Program-made: the position numbers and the translations under genes | Assembly (NCBI GenBank): GCA_002416505.1 | Contig: DIAM01000021.1 | Span: forward strand, 39,466-103,465 | DNA length: 64,000 nucleotides | Direction of reading: 5' to 3' | DNA from: Gammaproteobacteria bacterium UBA5078 | GTDB taxonomy: Bacteria > Pseudomonadota > Gammaproteobacteria > Pseudomonadales > Pseudohongiellaceae | Shown: in pieces, positions 1-7,955 of the stretch | How positions within the stretch are numbered: position 1 is the first letter of the stretch | Layout of the letters: each line of letters begins with the position of its first letter | The notes under the pieces: generated by a model | Database searches by the model: none | What the model saw: only the letters and a program-made list of their open reading frames with translations | Told to the model about the DNA's origin: nothing

Positions 1-1005
1 GCGGACTCACAGCAGCAACTGCGCCGCGCCATCAGCGAAGGCATACAATACGTCGTCTCAGGCAATGGCTCCGCAGTCGCGAGCGCACTGAGTACCGCCA
101 TCGACCGGCACAACCGCCGCAACCCGGAGCAGCGCGTATTGTTCCTCAACTATGCGGCAGTAGACCCGATTCTCACTGGCGCCGACTGCAGCTTCTGGCA
201 CTTCCGCTTCGATGCCCATTCGGACATGAAGATGGATGTGATGACCAGCCACATCGCCGCCAACCCCGACATCCATAGGGTCTATATCATTGGGCAGGAT
301 TACTCCTTCGGCAAGGCGGTAGGCGATGCCGCCATCAGCATGTTGGCCGCTAAGCGCCCCGACATCGAGGTCGTCGGCAACGAGTTACACCCGATCGGCC
401 AGGTCAAAGACTTCACCCCCTATGTCACCAAGATTGTCTCCTCCGGCGCCGATGCCATCATTACCGGCAATTGGGGCGGCGACATGGTCGCCCTTGGCCG
501 CAGCATCATCGACGCGGGCCTCGATGTGCCGATCTACACCTTCTATGCGGCCTATGATGGCATCACCGCCACCTTGGGTGAGGCGGGCAAAGACAAGATT
601 CGCCTCGTCCACAACGACTACGCCAACCCGGTCACCAGCGATGTGCGCAGGGCTTACACCGAGGCGTTCAAGGCCAAGTTCCCCCACAAAGACATCACCC
701 AGCCGCGCCTAGCCACGGTGTTACAGATGCTAACGCTCGCGATGGAGGAGACCGGCGGTACCGATCCCTTCGCCATCGCCACGGCCATGGAAGACATGCG
801 GGTGACTAATATAACGGGCGAGGAGGTGTGGATGCGCGGTGAGGACCACCAGGCCTTTCAGCCACTGTATATTTCCGTGCACACGGACGAGAACGTCGTG
901 TTCGATGCAGACAACTCAGGTTTCGGCCTGGTCACCGAATTCAGCGTGCCAGCGGCGGATACCATCTCCCCCAGCAGCTGCAATATGAATCGTCCACAAC
1001 AGTAG
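1..1005 (+). CDS. ABC transporter substrate-binding protein, LivK-like (5' end outside window)
   Basis: The frame is open from base 1 and ends at TAG 1003-1005, so only the C-terminal 334 residues are present. The sequence has the type I periplasmic-binding-protein pattern of the branched-chain amino acid/amide family: an inter-domain stretch reading VYIIGQDYSFGK, later ADAIITGNWGGD, and a C-terminal DAFQPLYI-like segment (HQAFQPLYISV). The signal peptide would lie upstream of the window. It would bind the substrate in the periplasm and deliver it to the two permeases encoded immediately downstream, 20 bp away. The ligand cannot be read from sequence: LivK-like proteins bind branched-chain amino acids, but this family also covers amides, urea and aromatic acids. 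The family call is firm and the substrate is open. Confidence 0.85.
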   Translation, partial: ADSQQQLRRAISEGIQYVVSGNGSAVASALSTAIDRHNRRNPEQRVLFLNYAAVDPILTGADCSFWHFRFDAHSDMKMDVMTSHIAANPDIHRVYIIGQDYSFGKAVGDAAISMLAAKRPDIEVVGNELHPIGQVKDFTPYVTKIVSSGADAIITGNWGGDMVALGRSIIDAGLDVPIYTFYAAYDGITATLGEAGKDKIRLVHNDYANPVTSDVRRAYTEAFKAKFPHKDITQPRLATVLQMLTLAMEETGGTDPFAIATAMEDMRVTNITGEEVWMRGEDHQAFQPLYISVHTDENVVFDADNSGFGLVTEFSVPAADTISPSSCNMNRPQQ

Positions 1006-1025
1006 CCAGCGAGTCTTGCCCATAC

Positions 1026-1976
1026 ATGTTCGAAGTTATGATTTTCGCGACACTCAATGGACTCGTCACCGGCCTGCTGCTGTTCATGCTTGCCAGCGGT
1101 CTCACCCTCATCTTCAGCATGATGGGCGTGCTCAATTTCGCCCACGCCAGCTTCTATATGCTGGGCGCCTACTTCGCCTACTCCATTAGCCTGTATTTAG
1201 GCTTCTGGCCTGCATTGATCGTCGCGCCGGTGCTCGTTGGGGTCTTAGGCGGCCTGATCGAGCGCTATGGTCTGCGCCGCGTGCACAAGTCTGGGCATGT
1301 CGCCGAACTGATCTTCACCTTCGGCCTCGCCTTCCTAATAGAGGAGGCTGTGCAGTTCTTCTGGGGCCGAGCGACTAAGGATTATCGCTCGCCGGACATC
1401 CTCGACTTCCCGCTGTTTACCCTGTTCGGCCAGAATTTCCCTGCATACAAAGCCTTCATGATCTTCATCTCCATCGCCATCTTCATCGCCCTGTACTTCG
1501 TGCTTACTCGCACGCGCATCGGCATCATCATTCAGGCGGCGATCACGCATCCCCACACCGTCGCCAATCTCGGCCACAACGTGCCCTTGATCTTCATGGC
1601 GGTATTCGGCGTCGGCACCGGTCTCGCCGGGCTAGCCGGAGTAATCGCAGGCCCTGTACTCACCACCTTCCCGGGCATGGCGATGGTGCTCGGCAGCATC
1701 GTGTTTGTGATCGTAGTAATCGGTGGGCTAGGCTCACTGGCGGGCGCCCTCGTGGCCTCCTTGTTGATCGGGCTTCTGCAGTCCTATGCCATCGCCTCGG
1801 ACCTCGGCATGCCCGACCTGCTCAATTGGCTAGGCGTAAGCTTCGAACGCGACCACCCACTAAATGACATCTGGCGCCTTACCCTGCCCCAGATCGCGCC
1901 GATCCTGCCCTATCTGTTACTGGTATTGGTGTTGATATTCCGCCCCTCCGGCCTCTTCGGCAAGCGGGAGAGCTGA
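1026..1976 (+). CDS. livH: ABC transporter permease, LivH family
   Basis: This 316-residue hydrophobic protein has about eight membrane segments. Near the N-terminus is the LivH-type stretch LTLIFSMMGVLNFAHASFY (residues about 23-41), and near residue 235 is VIGGLGSLAGALVAS, the loop that contacts the ATPases. It is one half of the inner-membrane channel of a HAAT-family importer. Its ATG is 20 bp after the binding-protein stop, and its TGA is one base before the ATG of the second permease, so the genes are co-transcribed. Length is normal for LivH (about 300). The segment between residues 270 and 290 (SFERDHPLNDIW) is a family-typical extra loop. The substrate remains undetermined. Confidence 0.88.
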   Translation: MFEVMIFATLNGLVTGLLLFMLASGLTLIFSMMGVLNFAHASFYMLGAYFAYSISLYLGFWPALIVAPVLVGVLGGLIERYGLRRVHKSGHVAELIFTFGLAFLIEEAVQFFWGRATKDYRSPDILDFPLFTLFGQNFPAYKAFMIFISIAIFIALYFVLTRTRIGIIIQAAITHPHTVANLGHNVPLIFMAVFGVGTGLAGLAGVIAGPVLTTFPGMAMVLGSIVFVIVVIGGLGSLAGALVASLLIGLLQSYAIASDLGMPDLLNWLGVSFERDHPLNDIWRLTLPQIAPILPYLLLVLVLIFRPSGLFGKRES

Positions 1977-1977
1977 C

Positions 1978-3201
1978 ATGTTTAAGTTCGCCATTTGGAT
2001 TATTTTTGCGATCGTCATAGTGCTGCTGCCGCAATTTTTCTCATCGCTCCTGTCAGTGTCGATACTCAATCAGATGGCCATCGCCATCGTCTTCGCCCTG
2101 AGCTACAACATGCTCCTGGGCCAGGGCGGCATGCTCTCCTTCGGCCACGCCGTTTATTTCGGCCTAGGGGGATTCATGGCGGTGCATGCACTGCTGGGCA
2201 TCGAGGATGGCAATTACTCCTTCTCGGTGACGCTGATACCCTTGGTAGGCGGGCTGTTCGGCCTGCTCGCCGCGCTGTTCATCGGCAGTTTCTCCACTCA
2301 CAAGGCTGGCACCGTGTTCGCGATGATCTCGCTTGGGGTCGGCGAGCTCATTGCCGCATCCTCTTTAATCCTCGTGTCTTTCTTCGGTGGCGAGGCGGGT
2401 GTCAGTGGCGACCGTACCTATGGTCCCACTTTCTTCGGCTATGATTTCGCGCAGGACCTGCAGGTGTACTACCTGGCCGCCGCCTGGATGTTTATCGCCA
2501 CACTGGCCATGTATCTATTTACCCAGACCCCTGCCGGGCGCATGGCCAATGCGGTGCGTGACAATCCCGAACGCGCGGAGTTCATCGGCTATAGCGCCCG
2601 CCGTGTGCGCCTGATCTCTTTCGTGATGGCGGGTTTCTTCGCAGGCATAGCCGGCGGCCTATTCGCCGTGAACTACGAGATACTGACGGAGCAGAACCTC
2701 AACGCCGTGACCTCTGGCAATGTCTTGCTGATGGCCTATATCGGGGGCCTAGGCTTCTTCATCGGCCCGATGGTGGGCGCGGTCGTGCTCACCCTCGTAA
2801 ACTCGGTACTGAGCCACTACACCACGCTGTGGATGCTCTATCTGGGCATTATGTTTGTGCTCACGGTGATGTTCCTGCCCAGCGGCCTTACCGGCTTCCT
2901 CATGATGCATCGCACCCCTTGGCATCTAGGCAAGATACGCCTGCTGATCAAACCCTATATCGTGACCGCCATCCCCGGCGCAGTGTTCGCGCTAAGCCTA
3001 GTGGCGATGGTGGAGATGGCCCATACGAGCGAGGCGGAATTCGTGTTTCTTGGCGCTAGCTTTAACTCAAGCGGCCCGATGAGTTGGGGGGTGTTAGTCG
3101 CGATCGCCCTAGCCTCCTTTATTGCGCTGCGCCGCTCCCTGCCCCAGCTTCGCGAGGCATGGGCGCAGGCCAATGCAATCGAGACGGGAGACCAGCCATG
3201 A
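1978..3201 (+). CDS. livM: ABC transporter permease, LivM family, with C-terminal extension
   Basis: Second channel subunit of the importer, 407 residues. It carries the LivM hallmark YNMLLGQGGMLSFGHAVYFG at about residues 43-62 and the coupling region AVRDNPERAEFIGYSARRVR at about 191-210, followed by membrane segments. LivM proteins usually end near residue 320-340. Here a further 70-80 residues follow, predicted to hold two more hydrophobic segments (around IVTAIPGAVFALSLVAMVEM and WGVLVAIALASFIAL) and ending in a charged tail. The TGA overlaps the downstream ATPase ATG as ATGA (3198-3201), which indicates translational coupling. The extension is seen in the sequence; its role is unknown. 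Confidence 0.87.
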   Translation: MFKFAIWIIFAIVIVLLPQFFSSLLSVSILNQMAIAIVFALSYNMLLGQGGMLSFGHAVYFGLGGFMAVHALLGIEDGNYSFSVTLIPLVGGLFGLLAALFIGSFSTHKAGTVFAMISLGVGELIAASSLILVSFFGGEAGVSGDRTYGPTFFGYDFAQDLQVYYLAAAWMFIATLAMYLFTQTPAGRMANAVRDNPERAEFIGYSARRVRLISFVMAGFFAGIAGGLFAVNYEILTEQNLNAVTSGNVLLMAYIGGLGFFIGPMVGAVVLTLVNSVLSHYTTLWMLYLGIMFVLTVMFLPSGLTGFLMMHRTPWHLGKIRLLIKPYIVTAIPGAVFALSLVAMVEMAHTSEAEFVFLGASFNSSGPMSWGVLVAIALASFIALRRSLPQLREAWAQANAIETGDQP

Positions 3202-3959
3202 GCCTCCTGCAACTGCAAGGCCTCAGCAAGCAATTCGGCGACACCAAGATCATTCGCGATGTGAATCTCGAGATTCAACCGGGCGAGAAACACGCCATCA
3301 TCGGCCCCAACGGCGCGGGCAAGTCCACGCTCTTTCACTTGATCAGTGGTCGCTATCACGTCAGCTCGGGCAGCATCCTGTTCAAGGGTTCGCCCATTCA
3401 TAATCGCAGCCCCTTCGAGATTACCCGCCTCGGGCTCGCCCGCAGCTTCCAGGTGACCAACATCTTCCCGCTGCTCAGCGTCTTCGAGAATGTGCGCTGC
3501 GCGCTGCTGTGGTCCATGGGCTATCGCTATTCCTTCTGGCATCTACTGGGCAAGGCCAGGGCCTTGAATACTCGTACCGAGGAGTTGTTGGAGGAGATCG
3601 GCCTACACGCGCGGCGCAATCTTCCCGCGGGCGAATTGGCCTATGCCGAGCAACGCGCCCTGGAATTAGGCATCGCGATCGCCAGCGGTGCCGAGATGAT
3701 TCTGCTCGACGAACCCGTCGCGGGCATGAGTCATACGGAGGCGACCAATGCCGTCGCGCTGATCCGCAAGGTCACCGCGGGCAAGACCCTGATCATGGTC
3801 GAGCACGACATGAACATCGTGTTCGATTTGGCCGACCGAATCTCAGTATTGGTCTATGGCGAGATCATCGCCTCGGACGTGCCGAGTAAGATTCGCGGCA
3901 ATCCGCGCGTACAGGAGGCCTATCTGGGCGAAGTGGTTCCCGGAGGCAGCGATGCTTAA
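3198..3959 (+). CDS. livG: ABC transporter ATP-binding protein, LivG family
   Basis: A 253-residue cytoplasmic ATPase of the importer. Walker A is GPNGAGKST at residues 36-44, the Q-loop region is SFQVTNIFPLLSVFENV, Walker B is MILLDEP, and the switch His lies in MVEHDM. The signature segment is ELAYAEQRALELGIA, a family-typical relaxed form of LSGGQ. I chose ATG 3198 (MSLLQLQGL), which overlaps the livM stop. An in-frame start further upstream would add 38 residues unlike the family. The 3' end overlaps the next ATPase gene by 8 bp. The LivG length (about 255) is normal. Confidence 0.9.
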   Translation: MSLLQLQGLSKQFGDTKIIRDVNLEIQPGEKHAIIGPNGAGKSTLFHLISGRYHVSSGSILFKGSPIHNRSPFEITRLGLARSFQVTNIFPLLSVFENVRCALLWSMGYRYSFWHLLGKARALNTRTEELLEEIGLHARRNLPAGELAYAEQRALELGIAIASGAEMILLDEPVAGMSHTEATNAVALIRKVTAGKTLIMVEHDMNIVFDLADRISVLVYGEIIASDVPSKIRGNPRVQEAYLGEVVPGGSDA

Positions 3960-4647
3960 AGTCAAAGACCTAAACGCTTGGTACGGCAAGAGCCATATCC
4001 TGCGCGGCGTCCATTTCGAAGTCGGTGAGGGTGAGATCGTCAGCCTACTAGGCCGCAACGGTGTAGGCCGCTCGACGACAGTGAAGACCATAATGGGCGA
4101 GGTGGAACCCTCTGGCTCCATCCTATTCAAGGGTCAACAGATCGCTGGCAAGAAGAGTTACGAGATCGCCAAGCTCGGCATCGGCTGCGTCCCGGAGAAT
4201 CGCGACATCTTCCCGAGCCTGACCGTTCGCCAGAATCTACTGCTGGGCATGAAGAGTAGCAAGGGCAGCGCGCGTTGGAGCATGGAGGAGATGTTCCGCA
4301 TGTTCCCCAATCTAGGCGAACGCGCCGACGTGCCCGGCGGCGTACTCAGCGGCGGCGAGCAGCAGATGCTATGCATGTGCCGAACCCTAATGGGCGACCC
4401 GGAGCTCATCATGATCGACGAGCCCACCGAGGGCCTTGCCCCGAAGGTAGTCGAGCAAGTCGGGGAGTTACTGCAAGAGATTGCCAGCCGCGGCGTGGCC
4501 ATCCTATTGGTCGAACAGAAGCTGACCATTGCGCTGCGTATTTCCCACCGCCTCTACGTAATGGGGCACGGCCAGATCGTCTACGAGGGCACGCCAGACA
4601 GTCTCCTGCAGGCTGACGATGTCCGTCGTGAATGGCTTGAGGTGTAA
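3952..4647 (+). CDS. livF: ABC transporter ATP-binding protein, LivF family, Arg in Walker A
   Basis: Second ATPase of the importer, 231 residues from ATG 3952 (MLKVKDLNAWYG), overlapping the end of livG. The ABC signature is LSGGEQQM, Walker B is LIMIDEP and the switch region reads LLVEQKL. The P-loop reads GRNGVGRST (residues 34-42), so the canonical Lys is Arg40. An Arg P-loop occurs, as I recall, in a subgroup of LivF-like ATPases. All other motifs are intact, so I do not call it inactive; LivG supplies a canonical P-loop for the second site. It is the last gene of the operon. No strong terminator hairpin was found after it. Confidence 0.88.
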   Translation: MLKVKDLNAWYGKSHILRGVHFEVGEGEIVSLLGRNGVGRSTTVKTIMGEVEPSGSILFKGQQIAGKKSYEIAKLGIGCVPENRDIFPSLTVRQNLLLGMKSSKGSARWSMEEMFRMFPNLGERADVPGGVLSGGEQQMLCMCRTLMGDPELIMIDEPTEGLAPKVVEQVGELLQEIASRGVAILLVEQKLTIALRISHRLYVMGHGQIVYEGTPDSLLQADDVRREWLEV

Positions 4648-4953
4648 GTAAGGGCTCACGCTGCGATCCGCATCTCAAAACGTCCCCGAAAGCGCCCTCG
4701 AACGGGTAGTGCCCCAAGCACAAACGGGTTAAAGTACAGCTCAATAAAGCCTCAGCCCGCCCAACTATCCTATAACAATAATACGGAATGAGTTCGAGAT
4801 TGCCCGCCAAGGCGCGTGATCTCGTCGTAATGCCGAGGAATTGTTCATCATTCATTCATTATCGCGATGGCACACTAGCCCCGTGTCAGTCCATGAGCGC
4901 AATACACGACGAACCCCGTCCAGCGCCTTAATGTTGCAGGATAAACCAGACCA
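4648..4953. other. Intergenic region, nothing definite
   Basis: These 306 bp separate the importer operon from the nuclease gene. I see a weak dyad CGAGAT/ATCTCG (4795-4800 and 4819-4824) and a short run of TTCA/TCAT units at 4844-4860. There is no convincing terminator, no promoter with good hexamers and no ORF with a plausible start. It presumably contains the transcription end of the importer operon and the promoter of the nuclease gene. Confidence 0.4.
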
Positions 4954-5949
4954 ATGACCTTGCTAAGATTCAGTGCACTCTTCACATGTTTGCTGTTGCA
5001 GCTCTGCCTGGGCAGTGCTGCGCTTGCCTGGGATGCGACCTCGCATCGCCTTAGCGTCTATGTTGCCTGGGAGGTGTTGACCCCCACCGAGCGCGACGCA
5101 CTCATCGAGATTCTCGAGCAACACCCCCGCTATACAGAAGACTTCCTCGACGTCATGCCTGCCAATGTCATGGTGGGAAGTAAGGAGACTCAAGCGCGCT
5201 GGCTAATGGGTCAGGCAGGCGTATGGCCAGACCTGACGCGGGGCCTCGATGAACAGGCACAGATCCGCTACAACCGCCCCAACTGGCACTGGATAGACGG
5301 CGCTTGGATGCGCGGGAGCGCCGAGCAGGGCAATGTCTATGTAGGCACCGAACCATTCGCAAGCATTCACGGCGAGGCCCAGGGGCCAGTCGAGGACTCG
5401 GCCGACGTGAGCAATATCGTGCTCGCCATCGAGTACAACCAGAAACTACTGCAAGACAAGCTCAGCTCCCCCGAACAGAAGGCCGTCGCGCTTTGCTGGC
5501 TGCTGCACCTGATTGGCGATATCCACCAGCCCCTGCACTCGGGCGCACTAGTGTCCTCCACCCTGTTTAAGAGCGGCGATCGCGGCGGCAACGGCATCCA
5601 CACCCGAGGCGGCGATAATCTCCACAGCGTCTGGGATAAGGCGCTGCTCAATCAACCCTTCGACGATACCCTGCGGCGCATGAACTCCAGCGTGCGCAGT
5701 GCCCGGCTCAACGAGATTAGCCTCGATGTCGACGCCTGGTTGCAAGAGAGTCGGCAGCTCCTCAACGAATTCGTCTACACAGACGAGATTAAGGTCGAGG
5801 TGCTACGCAGCGAACGCCGCGGCACGGCGATGCCCACCATCGCGCTGGACGACGACTATATCGGCAATATGCAGGCCTATTCGGAGGACCGCCTCACACT
5901 CGCCGGCACCCGCCTCCTCCTGAGCCTGCGCAAGGTCCTCAAGAACTGA
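4954..5949 (+). CDS. Secreted S1/P1-type nuclease
   Basis: This 331-residue protein has an N-terminal signal peptide (hydrophobic to about residue 25, cleavage after ALA) so that the mature protein would begin with Trp (WDATSHRL). In S1/P1 nucleases the N-terminal Trp is a ligand of the trinuclear zinc site. Other family residues are visible: the central LLHLIGDIHQPLHSG (about 181-195), the GGDRGGNG-like stretch (SGDRGGNGIHT), and DNLHSVWDKALL. These enzymes cleave single-stranded nucleic acids and 3'-nucleotides, so a periplasmic or extracellular role in nucleotide or phosphate scavenging is inferred. It appears to be a single-gene unit. Confidence in the family is high. Confidence 0.92.
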   Translation: MTLLRFSALFTCLLLQLCLGSAALAWDATSHRLSVYVAWEVLTPTERDALIEILEQHPRYTEDFLDVMPANVMVGSKETQARWLMGQAGVWPDLTRGLDEQAQIRYNRPNWHWIDGAWMRGSAEQGNVYVGTEPFASIHGEAQGPVEDSADVSNIVLAIEYNQKLLQDKLSSPEQKAVALCWLLHLIGDIHQPLHSGALVSSTLFKSGDRGGNGIHTRGGDNLHSVWDKALLNQPFDDTLRRMNSSVRSARLNEISLDVDAWLQESRQLLNEFVYTDEIKVEVLRSERRGTAMPTIALDDDYIGNMQAYSEDRLTLAGTRLLLSLRKVLKN

Positions 5950-6053
5950 TTCCGAGCACCGCCTAAAGTTGTAGAAAAAGGCAAATTGGCTGACAATACG
6001 GGCTCACTTAGCGAAACGAACAGACAGTGCGTCACCGCGCAGGTATCCCCTCT

Positions 6054-7067
6054 ATGAGCACCACGAACACTCCACAAGTAGACACCCTAGCCCTTGCCCG
6101 CTACCGGCGCATGGCGTGGATAACCCTGTTTGCCGTGTACTTCCTGATTCTGGTGGGAGCCAGCGTGCGCGCCTCGGGCGCCGGCATGGGCTGCCCAGAT
6201 TGGCCAACCTGCTTCGGCAGCTGGATTCCCCCTACTAGTGAGGCACAGCTACCCGCCAATTATCAGGAGATCTATGCGGACCTAGGCTATGCCGAGACCG
6301 AGTTCAATGTCGTGAAGACGTGGATCGAATACCTCAACCGACTAACCGGCGTCACCATCGGCTTCTTGATTCTGCTGACCGCCATCTATTCCTGGTCGGT
6401 GCGCCGACATGACAAGGCCATCGCCACGGCTTCCGTGGCTGCGTTCTTGATGGTGGGCTTTCAGGGCTGGCTAGGCGCCAAGGTCGTCGCCTCAAATCTC
6501 CAGCCGGGCATGATCACCCTGCATATGCTGATGGCGTTGGCGATAGTGGGAACCCTATTATTCGCGGTGACCAGAGCGCGCCGTGGCATCATGATGGCGG
6601 AGTCGATCGAGGGCATCGACCCGCGCTTCGAGAAATGGCTCTATATCGTCATGGCCCTGACCGTGGTTCAGGTGACGATGGGCACCCAGGTGCGGGAGAT
6701 GGTGGACTTCCTGAACCATACCCAAGGCGCGGATCGCTCCTCCTGGGTCGAGGCGCTACCTTGGTTCTTCTATGTGCACCGCAGTTTCTCGGCGGTCGTC
6801 CTGTTCGCCAACCTCTGGCTAGTCGCACTATTGGTGCGCTCAGTCGGTTGGGGGCATACGCTGACTCGCTTCACGATCGCCATGATAATGGTGATCGGCC
6901 TTGCGATTCTATCCGGCGCTACCCTCGGTCACCTAGGCATGCCGGCGATCGTACAGCCCATGCATCTGGTCGGCGCATCTCTGCTGTTTGGCCTGCAATT
7001 CCTAATCTGGATGAGCTACCGCCACGCCCGCTCCGCCCAAGGACAGGGCGAAACGAGCCTCGCCTGA
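6054..7067 (+). CDS. ctaA: Haem A synthase (CtaA/COX15 family)
   Basis: A 337-residue integral membrane protein with about eight helices. After the first helix it shows GASVRASGAGMGCPDWPTCF, the COX15-type signature, and later a second half with YVHRSFSAVVLFANLWL and LGHLGMPAIVQPMHL that carries haem-ligating histidines. It converts haem O to haem A for cytochrome aa3-type oxidases. I start at ATG 6054 (MSTTNTPQ); an in-frame GTG at 6027 would add nine residues with no support. The gene lies apart from any cox operon and converges on hslO with only 3 bp between the stops. Confidence 0.9.
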   Translation: MSTTNTPQVDTLALARYRRMAWITLFAVYFLILVGASVRASGAGMGCPDWPTCFGSWIPPTSEAQLPANYQEIYADLGYAETEFNVVKTWIEYLNRLTGVTIGFLILLTAIYSWSVRRHDKAIATASVAAFLMVGFQGWLGAKVVASNLQPGMITLHMLMALAIVGTLLFAVTRARRGIMMAESIEGIDPRFEKWLYIVMALTVVQVTMGTQVREMVDFLNHTQGADRSSWVEALPWFFYVHRSFSAVVLFANLWLVALLVRSVGWGHTLTRFTIAMIMVIGLAILSGATLGHLGMPAIVQPMHLVGASLLFGLQFLIWMSYRHARSAQGQGETSLA

Positions 7068-7070
7068 GGC

Positions 7071-7955
7071 TCAGTGGGAGGTGCCTTCCTCGGCGCCTTC
7101 GAATAGCAGCGCGAGCTCTCCCGGCCCGAAGTTATACTCGGTGCCACAGAACTCGCAGCTGATCTCCACACCGCCCTGCTCGGCAATGATCTCGTCCACT
7201 TCCTCTTTGCCTAGGGCCGATATTGCCCGTGCGGTGCGCTCGCGGCTGCAGCTGCAGGCAAACTTCAATTCACGCGGCGCGAACACGCGCAACTCTTCCT
7301 GGTGATACAGGCGATGCAATATGTCCGCGTTGGGCAGGCTCAGCAGTTCCTCATCGGTGATGGTGCGCGCCAGCGTCGAGAAGTGCTCCCAGTGACGGCT
7401 GCGCTCATCCTCATCCTTGTGCAATTGCCCGGGCAGTTGCTGCAGCATCAAGCCCGCAACGTGGTCCTTGTTTGCCGCAAAATAGAAGGTACTGCCCAGC
7501 TGCTCGGACTGGTAAAAATAGGTCTGCAGACACTCGGCGAGATTAGTGCCCTCGAGCTCGACTATGCCCTGGTAGGGCTCGCCCTTGCGGGTGTCGATCG
7601 TAATCACGAGATTGCCATCGCGTAGCAACTCGGAGAACTGCTCACTGGTGGGGGGCTGGGCATAGCGCGCGATGCCGCGCAGCTCACCGTCGCTCGTACA
7701 CTCGGCCATCATCACCGCGACCTCGCCCTCGCTGCGCGCCTGAATGACTAGGCGCCCATCGAACTTGATCGTGGTGGAGAGCAGGGCACTCGCGGCGAGA
7801 AACTGCCCGAGCAATGCCGCAACCGGTTCGGGGTACTGCTTGCCCCGTACGGTATCCAGATAGGATTTGTGCAAGCGCACGATCTCGCCGCGGATATCGG
7901 CGTTCTCGAAGATGAAACGCTGGCTAGCGTCAGGACTGTGCGTAGTTTGGGACAT
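7071..7955 (-). CDS. hslO: Hsp33 redox-regulated chaperone
   Basis: This 294-residue protein matches HslO throughout: an N-terminal RFIFENADIRGEIVRL, a central LGSTFYFAANKDHVAGLML, and a C-terminal zinc domain with the CxC (FACSCSRERT) and CxxC (ISCEFCGTEY) pairs. Under oxidation these four cysteines release zinc and activate the holdase that protects unfolding proteins in the cytoplasm. Its ATG at 7955 lies inside the end of trpEG (26-bp overlap, same strand), so the two are probably co-transcribed, an unusual pairing. The zinc-domain motif makes the call secure. Confidence 0.95.
   Translation of the reverse strand: MSQTTHSPDASQRFIFENADIRGEIVRLHKSYLDTVRGKQYPEPVAALLGQFLAASALLSTTIKFDGRLVIQARSEGEVAVMMAECTSDGELRGIARYAQPPTSEQFSELLRDGNLVITIDTRKGEPYQGIVELEGTNLAECLQTYFYQSEQLGSTFYFAANKDHVAGLMLQQLPGQLHKDEDERSRHWEHFSTLARTITDEELLSLPNADILHRLYHQEELRVFAPRELKFACSCSRERTARAISALGKEEVDEIIAEQGGVEISCEFCGTEYNFGPGELALLFEGAEEGTSH

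Noticed and set aside
4844..4860. Short TTCA/TCAT tandem repeat
   Set aside because: Too short and imperfect to be a meaningful repeat or slippage tract.
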